Notes: generated by a model from the letters alone, not told the origin. DNA of 32,890 nt from JBAZBO01 sp041671425 (GCA_041671425.1 JBAZBO010000001.1:1-32890); one strand, 5' to 3'; positions 15,163 through 23,579 are shown, counted from the first letter of the stretch. Program-made: numbers and translations.

Positions 15163-16173
15163 TTACTTCTTCTTTTTATTGCTACAGCTGGAACAAGTTG
15201 TAGCCTCAGGATAGATCTCCAAACGCCCTTCTTCTATGGGGCCACCACAAACCTCGCAAATCCCATACTTTCCTATCTTCATCCTGGCTAAAGCTTTCCT
15301 AACCTGCATAATAACCGGAGCCAAAGAAGCCTTTTTTATATCAGTGAGCTCCTTGGGAGTATCTTCCAGCACTGCATCATCCATAGCTTCTGAATTACCC
15401 TCACTTCTTCCATCTTGAAGATACGGATCCTCTTCGATAAGTTTTTGCTGTCTCGCTTCCAACTGCTTGTTCTTGGCCAACAGATTTCCTTTGAAGATCT
15501 TGAGTATGTTATCTAATGATTTCTCTTTTTTATCCATATGCTTGTTCATCCTAATCAGAAAGTTGAGCAAGCTTATTGTAAACAAGCACGCATAAAATAT
15601 CAAACTGACTCTGCCAGGAAAAACCAACATCCCAATGATTATATTTGTAAGGGCAAAGATCGGAAAAACAAGACCAGAGATGGACTTTCTCCTCAAAAAA
15701 GACAGACCGGCGAATGCAAAAAGGTAGCCCGAAAACAGGAACAAAAACGCGAATTGCTTGTAGTACGCTATTAAACTAAGAGATATCAAAGACAAACCAA
15801 GCAAAAAAGACAGTGAAAAGATATCGAGTATCCTGAAAAGCGACCACTTCCATTTCCTGGAAAGAATTACCACAGGAGTAATAAATCCTATCAAAGCGCC
15901 TAACGAACTGAATCCCGGAGTCCAAAACCTTATGACATTATAGTAAGTTCCATAAAATCCCAACCTGTTGTCAAAAGCATAGAATACCCTGGAGAAAACC
16001 AAACTGGAGAAAAGTGATACTACAAAAAGGTCGAACAATTTCTCTTCGCCAAATCCATCCTTCCTGCCCTCCTGCCAAAGAACGAACAAGGACATAAAAA
16101 AAGCCAGAGTGAGAAAGATCCCTATCGTATGGATCTTATATCCGCTAAAGACAAAGAAAGTAGGCAAATTCAT
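15163..16173 (-). CDS. Degenerate Lgt-like membrane domain fused to DksA/TraR-type zinc finger
   Basis: The 336-residue protein has two parts. Residues 1 to about 210 are a polytopic membrane domain resembling prolipoprotein diacylglyceryl transferase (Lgt): GYKIHTIGIFLTLAFF near the start and WTPGFSSLGALIGF where Lgt has the W-GG-SFHGGLIG motif. The essential His of that motif is Leu here, and the GR-GNF motif with the essential Arg is gone (LLGLSLISLSL), so transferase activity is not expected. After a charged helical linker (about 215-300), residues about 300-336 form a C4 zinc finger of DksA/TraR type, CEVCGG and CSSC separated by about 17 residues, preceded by the ALARMKIGKYGI lead-in of that family. 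The DksA-like part should be cytoplasmic and membrane-tethered. The ATG is 3 nt after the efp stop. I know of no such standard architecture. Confidence 0.75.
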   Translation of the reverse strand: MNLPTFFVFSGYKIHTIGIFLTLAFFMSLFVLWQEGRKDGFGEEKLFDLFVVSLFSSLVFSRVFYAFDNRLGFYGTYYNVIRFWTPGFSSLGALIGFITPVVILSRKWKWSLFRILDIFSLSFLLGLSLISLSLIAYYKQFAFLFLFSGYLFAFAGLSFLRRKSISGLVFPIFALTNIIIGMLVFPGRVSLIFYACLFTISLLNFLIRMNKHMDKKEKSLDNILKIFKGNLLAKNKQLEARQQKLIEEDPYLQDGRSEGNSEAMDDAVLEDTPKELTDIKKASLAPVIMQVRKALARMKIGKYGICEVCGGPIEEGRLEIYPEATTCSSCSNKKKK

Positions 16174-16176
16174 AGA

Positions 16177-16731
16177 TTAGGCTTTTGACAGATACTCACC
16201 TGTCCTGGTATCCACTTTTATGGTATCCCCTATCTTGATGAACGGGGGGACCCTTACCACAGTACCATTGGGAAGCTTAGCTTCCTTCAAGACATTGGTA
16301 ACCGTATTCCCCCTGTAACCAGGCTCTGTATAGGCTACTTCGAACACTAGGCTATTGGGAAGCTCTACCGAGACAGGTTCATCCTCAAAATACATCACCT
16401 GAACCACAATACCTTCCAATAGAAAGGCCGCTTGCTCCCCTATCACGTCCTCTGGGATAGTAAACTGTGCGTAGGTCTCAGGATCCATAAATACATACCC
16501 TATTTGGTCGTTATAGAGATATTGAGCGTTCCTTTTCACCACGTCAGCATATTCCATCCTTGTGGAAGCCATGTAGCTCTTTTCTAGAACAGAGTTATTC
16601 AAAAGATTTCTTACCTTGACTCTTACGGTGGCACTTCCTCTGGAAACTTTCACATGGAAATACTTCAACACCAAAAAGGGGGTGTCATTTTCCTTAAATA
16701 TTGCTCCTGTCTTTAGGTCTGTAGCTATCAT
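16177..16731 (-). CDS. efp: Translation elongation factor P
   Basis: Helps the ribosome form peptide bonds at polyproline stretches. The 184-residue protein has the standard three domains; the KOW-like N-terminal domain is clear, as are YLYNDQIGYVFMDPETYAQF and the C-terminal signature IKVDTRTGEYLSKA. The loop tip that carries the modified residue (Lys34 in E. coli) reads HVKVSRGSA, putting Arg31 at the tip, as in the EarP-rhamnosylated EF-P of Pseudomonas; no modification enzyme is seen here. ATG 16731 is chosen over an open frame reaching 16773, because homology begins there and AAGGA lies 5 nt upstream. The gene starts 12 nt after the tRNA-Leu 3' end, so the two are probably co-transcribed. 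Confidence 0.95.
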   Translation of the reverse strand: MIATDLKTGAIFKENDTPFLVLKYFHVKVSRGSATVRVKVRNLLNNSVLEKSYMASTRMEYADVVKRNAQYLYNDQIGYVFMDPETYAQFTIPEDVIGEQAAFLLEGIVVQVMYFEDEPVSVELPNSLVFEVAYTEPGYRGNTVTNVLKEAKLPNGTVVRVPPFIKIGDTIKVDTRTGEYLSKA

Positions 16732-16743
16732 ATTTTTCCTTGC

Positions 16744-16831
16744 TGGTGCCACGAGTGGGAGTTGAACCCACACGAGGGTTGCCCCTCATTGGTTTTTGAG
16801 ACCAACGCGTATGCCATTCCGCCACCGTGGC
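16744..16831 (-). tRNA. trnL: tRNA-Leu (anticodon CAA)
   Basis: An 88-nt tRNA on the minus strand, including an encoded 3' CCA. The acceptor stem GCCACGG pairs with TCGTGGC (last pair G-U), the discriminator is A. The anticodon stem is TTGGT/ACCAA with loop CTCAAAA, giving anticodon CAA (reads UUG). A long variable arm (GAGGG/CCCTC stem) marks a class II tRNA, and the T arm is GTGGG TTCAACT CCCAC. The efp start codon is 12 nt downstream. Confidence 0.96.
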
Positions 16832-16845
16832 TCACAACAACAGAG

Positions 16846-16854
16846 ATTTTATCA
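16846..16854 (-). promoter_or_regulatory. Extended -10 promoter for tRNA-Leu/efp operon
   Basis: On the minus strand: TGA followed by TAAAAT, within the 30-nt gap between the dnaB stop and the tRNA. It ends 14 nt before the mature tRNA 5' end, leaving a short precursor leader. It probably drives the whole run down to the terminator at 12320. Confidence 0.6.
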
Positions 16855-16861
16855 CAAGAGG

Positions 16862-18199
16862 CTATAAACTTTCTCTTCTTTGCTCAAGCTCAAAGAATTG
16901 GGTCCTGTTCTGCTTGAAGAACAAAGGTATCTCACCGGTAGGTCCGTTCCTATGCTTTGCCAACATCAATATGTAGTTCTCCCTATCCTCTTCGTCAGGT
17001 CTGTACAAAAACATCACAATATCTGCATCTTGTTCTATAGATCCCGAATCCCTAAGATCAGAAAGCTGAGGCCTCTTATCTCCACCACGCTGTTCTACCG
17101 CTCTGGACAGCTGTGAAACGGCTAAAACGGGTACTTTTAGTTCCCTGGCTAAATTCTTCAAGGCCTGGGAGATCTCAGAGACTTCCTGCACCCTGCTTTC
17201 CAGATTCCTTCCCCTTACCAGCTGAAGGTAATCAACCACTATCAGGTCTATCTCGTGTTCCAGTTGGAGTCTTCTGGCCTTGGTTCTCATTTCCATCACA
17301 CTAATACCAGGGGTATCATCAATAAAGATTGGCGCTTCAGCCAGCTCACCTGCGGCAATACCATATCTCTCAAAGTCGTCCTGCTCCAGGTTTCCTGTGG
17401 TGATCCTCCAGTTATCTATATCTCCTTGGGCAGATATCATCCTGTCTACTATGGATTCCCTACCCATTTCCAACGAAAACATCGCCACTGCCTTGTTGTG
17501 AACTGTTGCCGCGTGCTGGGCAATGTTGATAGCCAAAGATGATTTACCTACAGAAGGCCTTGCCGCAAGTATGACCAAGTTTTCCCTTTGAAGACCGGAA
17601 AGCATGCTGTCCAAGGTTTTCAGACCTGTAGGCACTCCTCTTAAAGCACCTCTGGTCTTGCTTAGCTCATCCAGCCTCTCAAATGTGACTTCCAAAGTCT
17701 CTTTTACAGGAACAAAGTCCTGCTGCACCCTATCTTGGGATACCGAGTACAACATTTGCTCCGACTGGTCCAAAAGCTCTTCAATATTACCTTCTTCAAA
17801 TACCAGCTCCCCTATCCTAGCGGCTGTGTGCAGAAGTTTTCTTTTTACCGCGGCATCTCTGATTATCCTGGCGTAAAACTCTACATTGGCAGCAGTGGGT
17901 ACTGAGAAAACCAGTTCTGACAGATATGCTGTTCCTTCTGAGGAATCAGTCTTGCCCATGGTTCTTAGCTCATCAGGCAAGGTAATAAGATCAGCCGGTT
18001 CCCTTCTTTCATAAAGATTTACTATTGCTTGGAATATATCTACATGCAGAGATTTATAAAAATGCTCGGGCCTCAGGAATTCCACCACTTTCACAATGGC
18101 GTCGGGGTCGATCATCACCGCACCTAGCACAGATTTCTCTGCATCAAGGTCGTGGGGCGGTATTCCCACCTGAGTGGTCTTAATTCGTTCTTCGGCCAT
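16862..18199 (-). CDS. dnaB: Replicative DNA helicase DnaB
   Basis: Hexameric helicase that unwinds DNA at the replication fork. The 445-residue protein shows the N-terminal primase-interacting domain (PHDLDAEKSVLGAVMIDPDA, residues 15-34), a helical linker, and the RecA-like motor with Walker A AARPSVGKSS (about 212-221), Walker B LIVVDYLQLV, and the RPQLSDLRDSGSIEQDAD arginine-finger region. Length is normal and I see no intein. The ATG starts 5 nt after the stop of the MBL-fold gene, so the two form an operon; there is no Shine-Dalgarno. Confidence 0.97.
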   Translation of the reverse strand: MAEERIKTTQVGIPPHDLDAEKSVLGAVMIDPDAIVKVVEFLRPEHFYKSLHVDIFQAIVNLYERREPADLITLPDELRTMGKTDSSEGTAYLSELVFSVPTAANVEFYARIIRDAAVKRKLLHTAARIGELVFEEGNIEELLDQSEQMLYSVSQDRVQQDFVPVKETLEVTFERLDELSKTRGALRGVPTGLKTLDSMLSGLQRENLVILAARPSVGKSSLAINIAQHAATVHNKAVAMFSLEMGRESIVDRMISAQGDIDNWRITTGNLEQDDFERYGIAAGELAEAPIFIDDTPGISVMEMRTKARRLQLEHEIDLIVVDYLQLVRGRNLESRVQEVSEISQALKNLARELKVPVLAVSQLSRAVEQRGGDKRPQLSDLRDSGSIEQDADIVMFLYRPDEEDRENYILMLAKHRNGPTGEIPLFFKQNRTQFFELEQRRESL

Positions 18200-18204
18200 A
18201 TAAG

Positions 18205-18861
18205 TTAATGCTTGGGGCTAAGCACTATTACTTCTGTCTCTTCCAAATTCCCTGATTTACTACTTAAAGTAAGCTTATCCTGTCCCTTTTTACTGCCATT
18301 TTCAACTCCCATCTCATCCAGGAACTTTTCCAAAGGTTCGAGATCCTTCTCAAATTTCAGGTCGGGAGTAGCATAATGCATTGGGACAACAAAATTGGGC
18401 TCGATAGAGGATATGACTTTTGATGCCGTTTGGGCATCAATCGTGTAGTTGCCTCCCACAGGTATCAGAAGCACATCTATCCCAGGAAGCTCAGAAAGGA
18501 CCTCATCAGGAAGGTCATGTCCAAGATCCCCAAGGTGAAGTATGTTTAGTCCCTCTACATCAATAAGGAAAATCGTATTATCCCCCCTTTCGGCACCGTT
18601 TTTTGTATCATGGAAGGTCTTATATCCTAAGATCGTGACGCCATTTACTTCATACTCTCCGGGTCCATCAATAACTATCCTGGTATTGTAGACACCGGCG
18701 GCATTGTCATGATCAGGATGATGATGGGTCACCAAAACAGCGTCGGCGTTAAGTTTAGGAAGGTTGTAGCCGACATGCTTGGGATCATAGGGATCCACCA
18801 CTAGCGTGCACTCTTTTCCCCTGATCTGAAAGCATGAATGGCCTATGAACGTTATATCCAT
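18205..18861 (-). CDS. MBL-fold metal-dependent hydrolase (UlaG-like)
   Basis: A 218-residue metallo-beta-lactamase-fold protein of the UlaG/COG2220-like group, probably cytoplasmic. Metal ligands are visible: HSCFQI near the N-terminus, THHHPDHD (His46, His48, Asp50, His51), the Asp in LHLGDLGH, and the His in VVPMHYATP. Substrates vary widely in this group (phosphodiester, lactone or phosphonate bonds), so none is assigned. ATG 18861 is supported by an extended -10 ending 6 nt upstream. It is first in a two-gene operon with dnaB and divergent from hisS. The link to dnaB may be positional only. Confidence 0.85.
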   Translation of the reverse strand: MDITFIGHSCFQIRGKECTLVVDPYDPKHVGYNLPKLNADAVLVTHHHPDHDNAAGVYNTRIVIDGPGEYEVNGVTILGYKTFHDTKNGAERGDNTIFLIDVEGLNILHLGDLGHDLPDEVLSELPGIDVLLIPVGGNYTIDAQTASKVISSIEPNFVVPMHYATPDLKFEKDLEPLEKFLDEMGVENGSKKGQDKLTLSSKSGNLEETEVIVLSPKH

Positions 18862-18867
18862 GGCAGT

Positions 18868-18876
18868 ATGATATCA
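18868..18876 (-). promoter_or_regulatory. Extended -10 promoter for the MBL-dnaB operon
   Basis: On the minus strand: TGA followed by TATCAT, ending 6 nt before the ATG, so a leaderless mRNA is expected. The same core preceded by TG (TGTGATATCAT) recurs at the MutL-like gene (26798-26806). Confidence 0.65.
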
Positions 18877-18924
18877 CAACCGAATCTGAAAACTGAATAG
18901 AATTTACCTTAAAAGGCGAAAAAC

Positions 18925-18933
18925 TGTTAAAAT
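18925..18933 (+). promoter_or_regulatory. Extended -10 promoter for hisS
   Basis: TGT followed by TAAAAT, ending 7 nt before the hisS ATG at 18941. Leaderless transcription predicted. It is divergent from the MBL promoter about 50 bp away. Confidence 0.6.
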
Positions 18934-18940
18934 TATCGTC

Positions 18941-20206
18941 ATGGAAGCACAAAGGCTTAGTACACAACCATATAAAGGCACCAGGGACTTGTTCCCTGAA
19001 GATCTGAAAGTCCAAAGTTATATCTTTGACACGTGGAGAAGGGTATGCAAAGGCTTTGGTTATGAAGAATACCAGACTCCCCTCTTGGAGCCTGCAGAGA
19101 TCTACAGAGCCAAATCAGGTGAGGATATAGGAGGCAGAGAGCTTTACACACTTACTGACATGGGCGGAAGAGAATTGGCACTAAGGCCGGAGCTAACACC
19201 ATCTGTAACTAGGATGGTATGCAGGAAATACAAAGAGCTACCCAAACCCATAAGGCTTTTCAGTATAGGCAGTTTTTACAGGAGTGAGGCCCCACAGAGA
19301 GGCAGGAATAGAGAGTTCTGGCAGTTGAATGCAGACATCTTTGGTGAGTCGTCCCTAAATGCAGACATCGAGATCCTCCAGCTGGCTTTGGAACTGATGC
19401 TGGCCTTCAACCCACCCACAGGCTCGTTCAGACTTTACCTAAGTAACAGAAAGCTTCTAAACTCCTTGTTCGACCTTTTGAATATAGAAAATAGAAGTAC
19501 TGTTTCAAGAATACTTGATAAATACCAGAAGTTACCAGCGGATGTTTTTGAAAAAGCCCTTGCTGATCTAGATATATCGGGTGAGAGGTTCAGCAGAGTG
19601 AAAGCTTTCATGGAAGGTAATATAGAGAAAGAACTGGAAAGCTCGGAAGGCTACAATGAAATAAGGAAAATACTTGCTGTGCTGGAGGCCTGCGGATACA
19701 AGGACCTAGTGGAGTTCAGGCCTTCCTTGATAAGGGGGTTTGACTACTACGACGGCATGGTCTTTGAGGTTTTTGATATGAATAAAGAAAATACCAGGTC
19801 TCTTTTTGGTGGAGGAAGATACAATGGTCTAGCCAGGATCTTTGGAAGTGAGAACTTCCCTGCTGTAGGTTTTGCCCCTGGCGACGAAACCACTAGACTG
19901 TTCCTAGAAACCTGGGGTTTGATCCCCAACCTTAAAGATGCCGAAAAGTGCTTTCTTTTTGCTGTCACAAAGAGGGAGGGCATTACCACATACCTAAACA
20001 AAGTAGCGCAAAGACTTAGAACTCAGGAGGGAAAAACCGTGGTCACAGACCTTTCTGAAAATATAGAAGGAGTTGAGGAGGGATTAAGGGAAACCAATAA
20101 GAAGGGCTTTAGATACGCAGTGTTTGTTGGAGACAACGAGTTTGAGAAGAACGGTTATACCCTAAAGGATCTATCAACCGGAGATCAAACCTTTTCTAAT
20201 CTGTAA
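18941..20206 (+). CDS. hisS: Histidyl-tRNA synthetase
   Basis: Class II aminoacyl-tRNA synthetase that charges tRNA-His. The 421-residue protein starts with the family's TQPYKGTRDLFPED. Motif 2 is SIGSFYRSEAPQRGRNREFW, the histidine-specific signature is SLIRGFDYYDGMVFE, motif 3 is AVGFAPGDETTRL, and the C-terminal anticodon-binding domain covers about residues 325-421. All expected blocks are present. HisZ (the ATP-PRT regulatory paralogue) is unlikely because the anticodon-binding domain is present. The frameshifted transporter follows after 21 nt. Confidence 0.96.
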   Translation: MEAQRLSTQPYKGTRDLFPEDLKVQSYIFDTWRRVCKGFGYEEYQTPLLEPAEIYRAKSGEDIGGRELYTLTDMGGRELALRPELTPSVTRMVCRKYKELPKPIRLFSIGSFYRSEAPQRGRNREFWQLNADIFGESSLNADIEILQLALELMLAFNPPTGSFRLYLSNRKLLNSLFDLLNIENRSTVSRILDKYQKLPADVFEKALADLDISGERFSRVKAFMEGNIEKELESSEGYNEIRKILAVLEACGYKDLVEFRPSLIRGFDYYDGMVFEVFDMNKENTRSLFGGGRYNGLARIFGSENFPAVGFAPGDETTRLFLETWGLIPNLKDAEKCFLFAVTKREGITTYLNKVAQRLRTQEGKTVVTDLSENIEGVEEGLRETNKKGFRYAVFVGDNEFEKNGYTLKDLSTGDQTFSNL

Positions 20207-20227
20207 GATCTACGGTATCATAAATCA

Positions 20228-21204
20228 ATGCCCAGAAGACCTAAGTTCTATGCTTATGTATCCTTACTTATAGCCACAGCCATATGGGCTGCAGCAGGAC
20301 CCATCATAAAGCTGACCCTAGGCTATATTCCCGTCATAACCTTTCTATTCCTAAGATTTTTGATCGTATGTATACTCATTTCTCCTTTCATGTGGCTGGA
20401 AATAAAAAGAAATCCGATCAACAGAAAGGACATTAAGAACTTTGTGATACTGGGGATCTTAAGCCAAACTGTTCTTATAGTCCCGTTCTATGGGTACCAG
20501 TATACCCGGGCGATAGACGCGGCCCTCATAGGTATCACCTACCCTGTCATGGCAGTAGCCGCGGGCAGTTACTTTTTCAAAGAAGTGGTCACAAAGATGG
20601 AGAAAGCGGGCATGATCCTTGCAACCTTGGGGGCATCTGTGATCATGATAGAACCAATCCTCTCAGGTATGGGTGTCTCAAAAGTCTCAGGCATGAGCAT
20701 ATTTGGCAATGTGCTCATATTTGTATATCAACTATCGTGGGTGGCATACATCATATGGTCAAAAGCCGCCATGGGTGAAAAGTCAATTGAAGTGAGCAAG
20801 ACCTCTAAGAAGCTTAGGATCTCTCCCATGACCAAGAAATACAGTCCGAGCATTATTACCATGTTCACTTTCTTTGTCGGACTGGCGTCATTCATACCTC
20901 TGGTCATAGCCGAGAACATATCAATAAAGGCCGCACTGCAATACTAATAAGTTCCCTCGGTACTACACCAATCCTGGGTGTACTTTATATGGCTCTTTTG
21001 TCTTCTATACTTGCCTACATGCTCTTCCAGTGGGGACTTCACTATGTAGAAGTCACTGACGCAGCACTGTTTACGTATCTATCCCCTTTATTTACCTTTC
21101 CAATAGCATACGCACTACTAAAAGAAATTCCGTCCCCCACTACGGCTGTAGGTACAGTGTTTATAGCCGCAGGCATATTGATTGCCGAAAAACATAAATC
21201 TTGA
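20228..21204 (+). pseudogene. EamA/DMT-family transporter, frameshifted
   Basis: A drug/metabolite transporter-type membrane protein of about 325 residues, expected to have ten membrane helices in two EamA repeats. The first frame (20228-20947) gives 239 residues: the whole first repeat (AAAGPIIKLTLGYIPVITFLF) and part of the second, with an unusual polar insert (about 180-205). It then meets TAA TAA. The rest continues in the -1 frame (from about 20941 to the TGA at 21202) as LISSLGTTPILGVLYMALL through YLSPLFTFPIAYALLKE, a normal EamA ending. Restoring one base near 20941-20947 rejoins both parts. I see no slippery heptamer, so a mutation or assembly error is likelier than programmed frameshifting. 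TATCAT ends 6 nt before the ATG but lacks TGn. Substrate unknown. Confidence 0.85.
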
Positions 21205-21210
21205 TATACT
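21202..21210 (+). promoter_or_regulatory. Extended -10 promoter for rpmE-prfA
   Basis: TGA followed by TATACT, ending 8 nt before the rpmE ATG. The TGA is at the same time the stop codon of the upstream transporter frame. Leaderless or nearly leaderless transcription predicted. Confidence 0.6.
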
Positions 21211-21218
21211 CCCCCAGT

Positions 21219-21533
21219 ATGAAAAAGGGTATACATCCACAGGTTTATAAGGAATGCGTTGTCACATGTGCATGCGGCAATACATTCACCACAATATCCA
21301 CCCAAGAGACTTTGAGGGTGGAGATCTGCAATATGTGCCATCCTTTCTTCACCGGGCAGCAAAAGTTCATAGACACCGAAGGTAGGATAGAGAAATTCCG
21401 AAAGAAAGTGGAAATGTCAAAACAGAAACAGGCCGTCTCCAAGAGCAAGAAACAAGACAAGAAGGACAAGACTACTTCAAACAAATCATCCCTGAAAGAC
21501 CTCCTGGAACAAGCAAAGACCTCAAACAATTAG
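21219..21533 (+). CDS. rpmE: 50S ribosomal protein L31 with lysine-rich tail
   Basis: Ribosomal large-subunit protein at the central protuberance. Family sequence starts at [10 protein letters not shown], so ATG 21219 is used. Zinc-binding cysteines are present in CACG and [10 protein letters not shown], marking the zinc (C+) form. The body ends near residue 60; about 45 further residues are Lys/Ser/Gln-rich ([10 protein letters not shown]) and likely disordered, making the 104-residue protein longer than the usual 65-90. The stop directly abuts the prfA ATG. Confidence 0.93.
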   Translation: MKKGIHPQVYKECVVTCACGNTFTTISTQETLRVEICNMCHPFFTGQQKFIDTEGRIEKFRKKVEMSKQKQAVSKSKKQDKKDKTTSNKSSLKDLLEQAKTSNN

Positions 21534-22535
21534 ATGGACCAAGGTAAGTCACTTTTAGAAAGTGAGATTCAAAGATTAACAACTGAAGTTGAAGCTCATA
21601 AAAAGCTTTTGCAGGAGGAATCCTCTGAAGGTATGAGGGACCTTATCCTTGAGGAAATAACAAACCTAGAAACCTCATTGAAAGCCCTGAACGACACCAA
21701 AGAACACCTGAATCTCTCTCAACACCATGATCCGTCAGATGAGCCCAACCCCTCGTTAGGGATCAATAAGAATGTGGTAATCCTTGAGGTAAGATCGGGA
21801 ACCGGTGGAGATGAAGCAGGCCTTTTTGCCGCAGAGCTCTACGAGATGTACAAAAGATATGCCGAGAAGAAAAGCTGGAAAATGGAAGAGGTCTCGGTTT
21901 CAAGAAACGCCATGGGAGGCTTCAAGACTGCAAGTGCATACATAAAAGGCCCCGAGGTATACGAAAGCCTCAAGAACGAGTCTGGTGTTCACAGGGTACA
22001 AAGAGTACCCTTAACCGAGTCTAGTGGCAGAATACACACTTCCACAGCCACGGTCGCAGTACTTCCAGAGCCGGGAAAATATGAGATCACAATAAGACCC
22101 GAGGAAATAAGGGAAGACTTTTTCAGATCCGGGGGGCATGGGGGTCAAAACGTAAACAAAGTCTCCACTGCCGTGAGGATCACACATATACCAACGGGCG
22201 AAGTCGTGGAATGCCAGCAGGAGAGATCTCAGCTTAAAAACAGAGAAAGAGCAATGGCTGTACTTAAAGCAAGACTTTTTGAAATGATGCGCGAGCAAAA
22301 TGTCCAGGATATATCAAATCTCAGATATTCCCAGGTAGGTACAGGAGAAAGAAGCGAAAAGATAAGGACTTATAACTTCCCCCAAGATAGAGTAACGGAC
22401 CACAGGATCAACACTTCATGGCACAACCTGCAAAGTATAATGATGGGCAATATTGAGGAAATGCTAGAGAGTCTCAGGGGTATCGGTGAGGACGGGGCTG
22501 AAGGTAACAACATCACCCTGCCTATCGACGACTAA
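21534..22535 (+). CDS. prfA: Peptide chain release factor 1
   Basis: Terminates translation at UAA and UAG. The 333-residue protein shows the PxT codon-recognition motif as PLT in VQRVPLTESSGRIHTS, which marks RF1 rather than RF2, and the catalytic GGQ in SGGHGGQNVNKV. ILEVRSGTGGDEAGLFA is the usual start of the core. The N-terminal helical domain before it is about 80 residues, shorter than in the 360-residue E. coli protein. The gene follows rpmE without a gap. Its last 72 bp overlap the convergent htrA gene, giving a tail (NNITLPIDD) that extends beyond the usual homology. Confidence 0.95.
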   Translation: MDQGKSLLESEIQRLTTEVEAHKKLLQEESSEGMRDLILEEITNLETSLKALNDTKEHLNLSQHHDPSDEPNPSLGINKNVVILEVRSGTGGDEAGLFAAELYEMYKRYAEKKSWKMEEVSVSRNAMGGFKTASAYIKGPEVYESLKNESGVHRVQRVPLTESSGRIHTSTATVAVLPEPGKYEITIRPEEIREDFFRSGGHGGQNVNKVSTAVRITHIPTGEVVECQQERSQLKNRERAMAVLKARLFEMMREQNVQDISNLRYSQVGTGERSEKIRTYNFPQDRVTDHRINTSWHNLQSIMMGNIEEMLESLRGIGEDGAEGNNITLPIDD

Positions 22536-23579
22536 CTCTACCTTATCCCCCACCTTGGTCTCCGATATGGCCTTTGAAAGCGGATAATCTTCGTTTATAT
22601 CTTTACCCTCAAATCTCACTATTATATCCCCTCTTTTCAAACCTACTTTCTCAGCTGGAGAATCAACAATAACTCTGGAAACAAAGGCCCCTTCAGGAAG
22701 CTCCTTTAATGAGGCTATCTCCGAAGTCACAACGGTATAGTCAACACCTAGGTAAGGCCTCACTATCTTGCCCTCTCTCAAAAGCCCCTCAAGAAGCGGC
22801 TTCAAAGTGTTCACCGGTATAGCAAAACTGATGTTATCAGCTCCATACGAAGTGGCCACATTTATACCAATTAGCTGTCCCGCAGAGTTTAATAAAGGCC
22901 CACCAGAATTCCCAGGGTTTATGGCTGCATCGGTCTGTATAGCCCCCTCATAGGTTTTCACAGCGCCTCCAAGCCCCGATGACGCAGACAAGGACCTGGA
23001 GATCCCAGAAACTATTCCAAGTGTAACGGTGTTTTGGTATCTTCCCAGAGCATTACCTATGGCAATGGCCTTTTGTCCCACTTTCAGGATATCAGAATCC
23101 CCAAACTCAACGACAGGAAGACCCCTGGCTGTAATCTCAAGAATAGCCAAGTCAGTAGGCTCATCAAGGTGTATCTTATTGACCTCATGGGTCGTACCAT
23201 CTTTCAGGACTACCGAGTATTCCCCATTGACGCTGTTGACAACATGGCTGTTGGTTACGATCAAACCGCTCGGATCCACAATAAAACCCGTTCCTATACC
23301 CTCCTCGGATATAGTGGGACCACTAAATATATCAAAGCCCACACTCTTTACCACAATAGACACAACCGATGGAGAAACCTTTTCTACCACATCGACTATG
23401 GATGACTCTTCCTCAACCAACTCTGTGGTTCTAATAGAATCTGGCTTTCCATAGGAAGGTTTTTGGAGAAAGTTTCCAAACGGAATCTTGAGACTTTGGG
23501 GAACACCACCACCAAAGCCAACGAGAATAACCAAAAATATGATAAGGGTCGCAACCCCTAGATATCCTTTGAATCTCAT
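22464..23579 (-). CDS. HtrA/DegP-like serine protease with PDZ domain
   Basis: Envelope quality-control protease anchored by an N-terminal membrane helix (about residues 7-25). The 371-residue protein has a trypsin-like domain with His112 (TNSHVV), Asp143 (PTDLAIL) and Ser225 (NPGNSGGPLLN), all in place, followed by one PDZ domain (about 280-370: GAFVSRVIVDSPAEKVGLKRGDII). One PDZ is DegS/HtrA2-like. Its ATG overlaps the ctpA stop by 4 nt (ATGA), so it is the last gene of a four-gene operon. The final 72 bp overlap the end of prfA on the other strand. Confidence 0.93.
   Translation of the reverse strand: MRFKGYLGVATLIIFLVILVGFGGGVPQSLKIPFGNFLQKPSYGKPDSIRTTELVEEESSIVDVVEKVSPSVVSIVVKSVGFDIFSGPTISEEGIGTGFIVDPSGLIVTNSHVVNSVNGEYSVVLKDGTTHEVNKIHLDEPTDLAILEITARGLPVVEFGDSDILKVGQKAIAIGNALGRYQNTVTLGIVSGISRSLSASSGLGGAVKTYEGAIQTDAAINPGNSGGPLLNSAGQLIGINVATSYGADNISFAIPVNTLKPLLEGLLREGKIVRPYLGVDYTVVTSEIASLKELPEGAFVSRVIVDSPAEKVGLKRGDIIVRFEGKDINEDYPLSKAISETKVGDKVELVVDRQGDVVTFSPVLTDTPETL

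Noticed and set aside
20930..20950. Programmed -1 frameshifting in the EamA gene
   Set aside because: No X-XXY-YYZ slippery heptamer or clear downstream stem-loop is seen at the junction; a simple lost base explains it.
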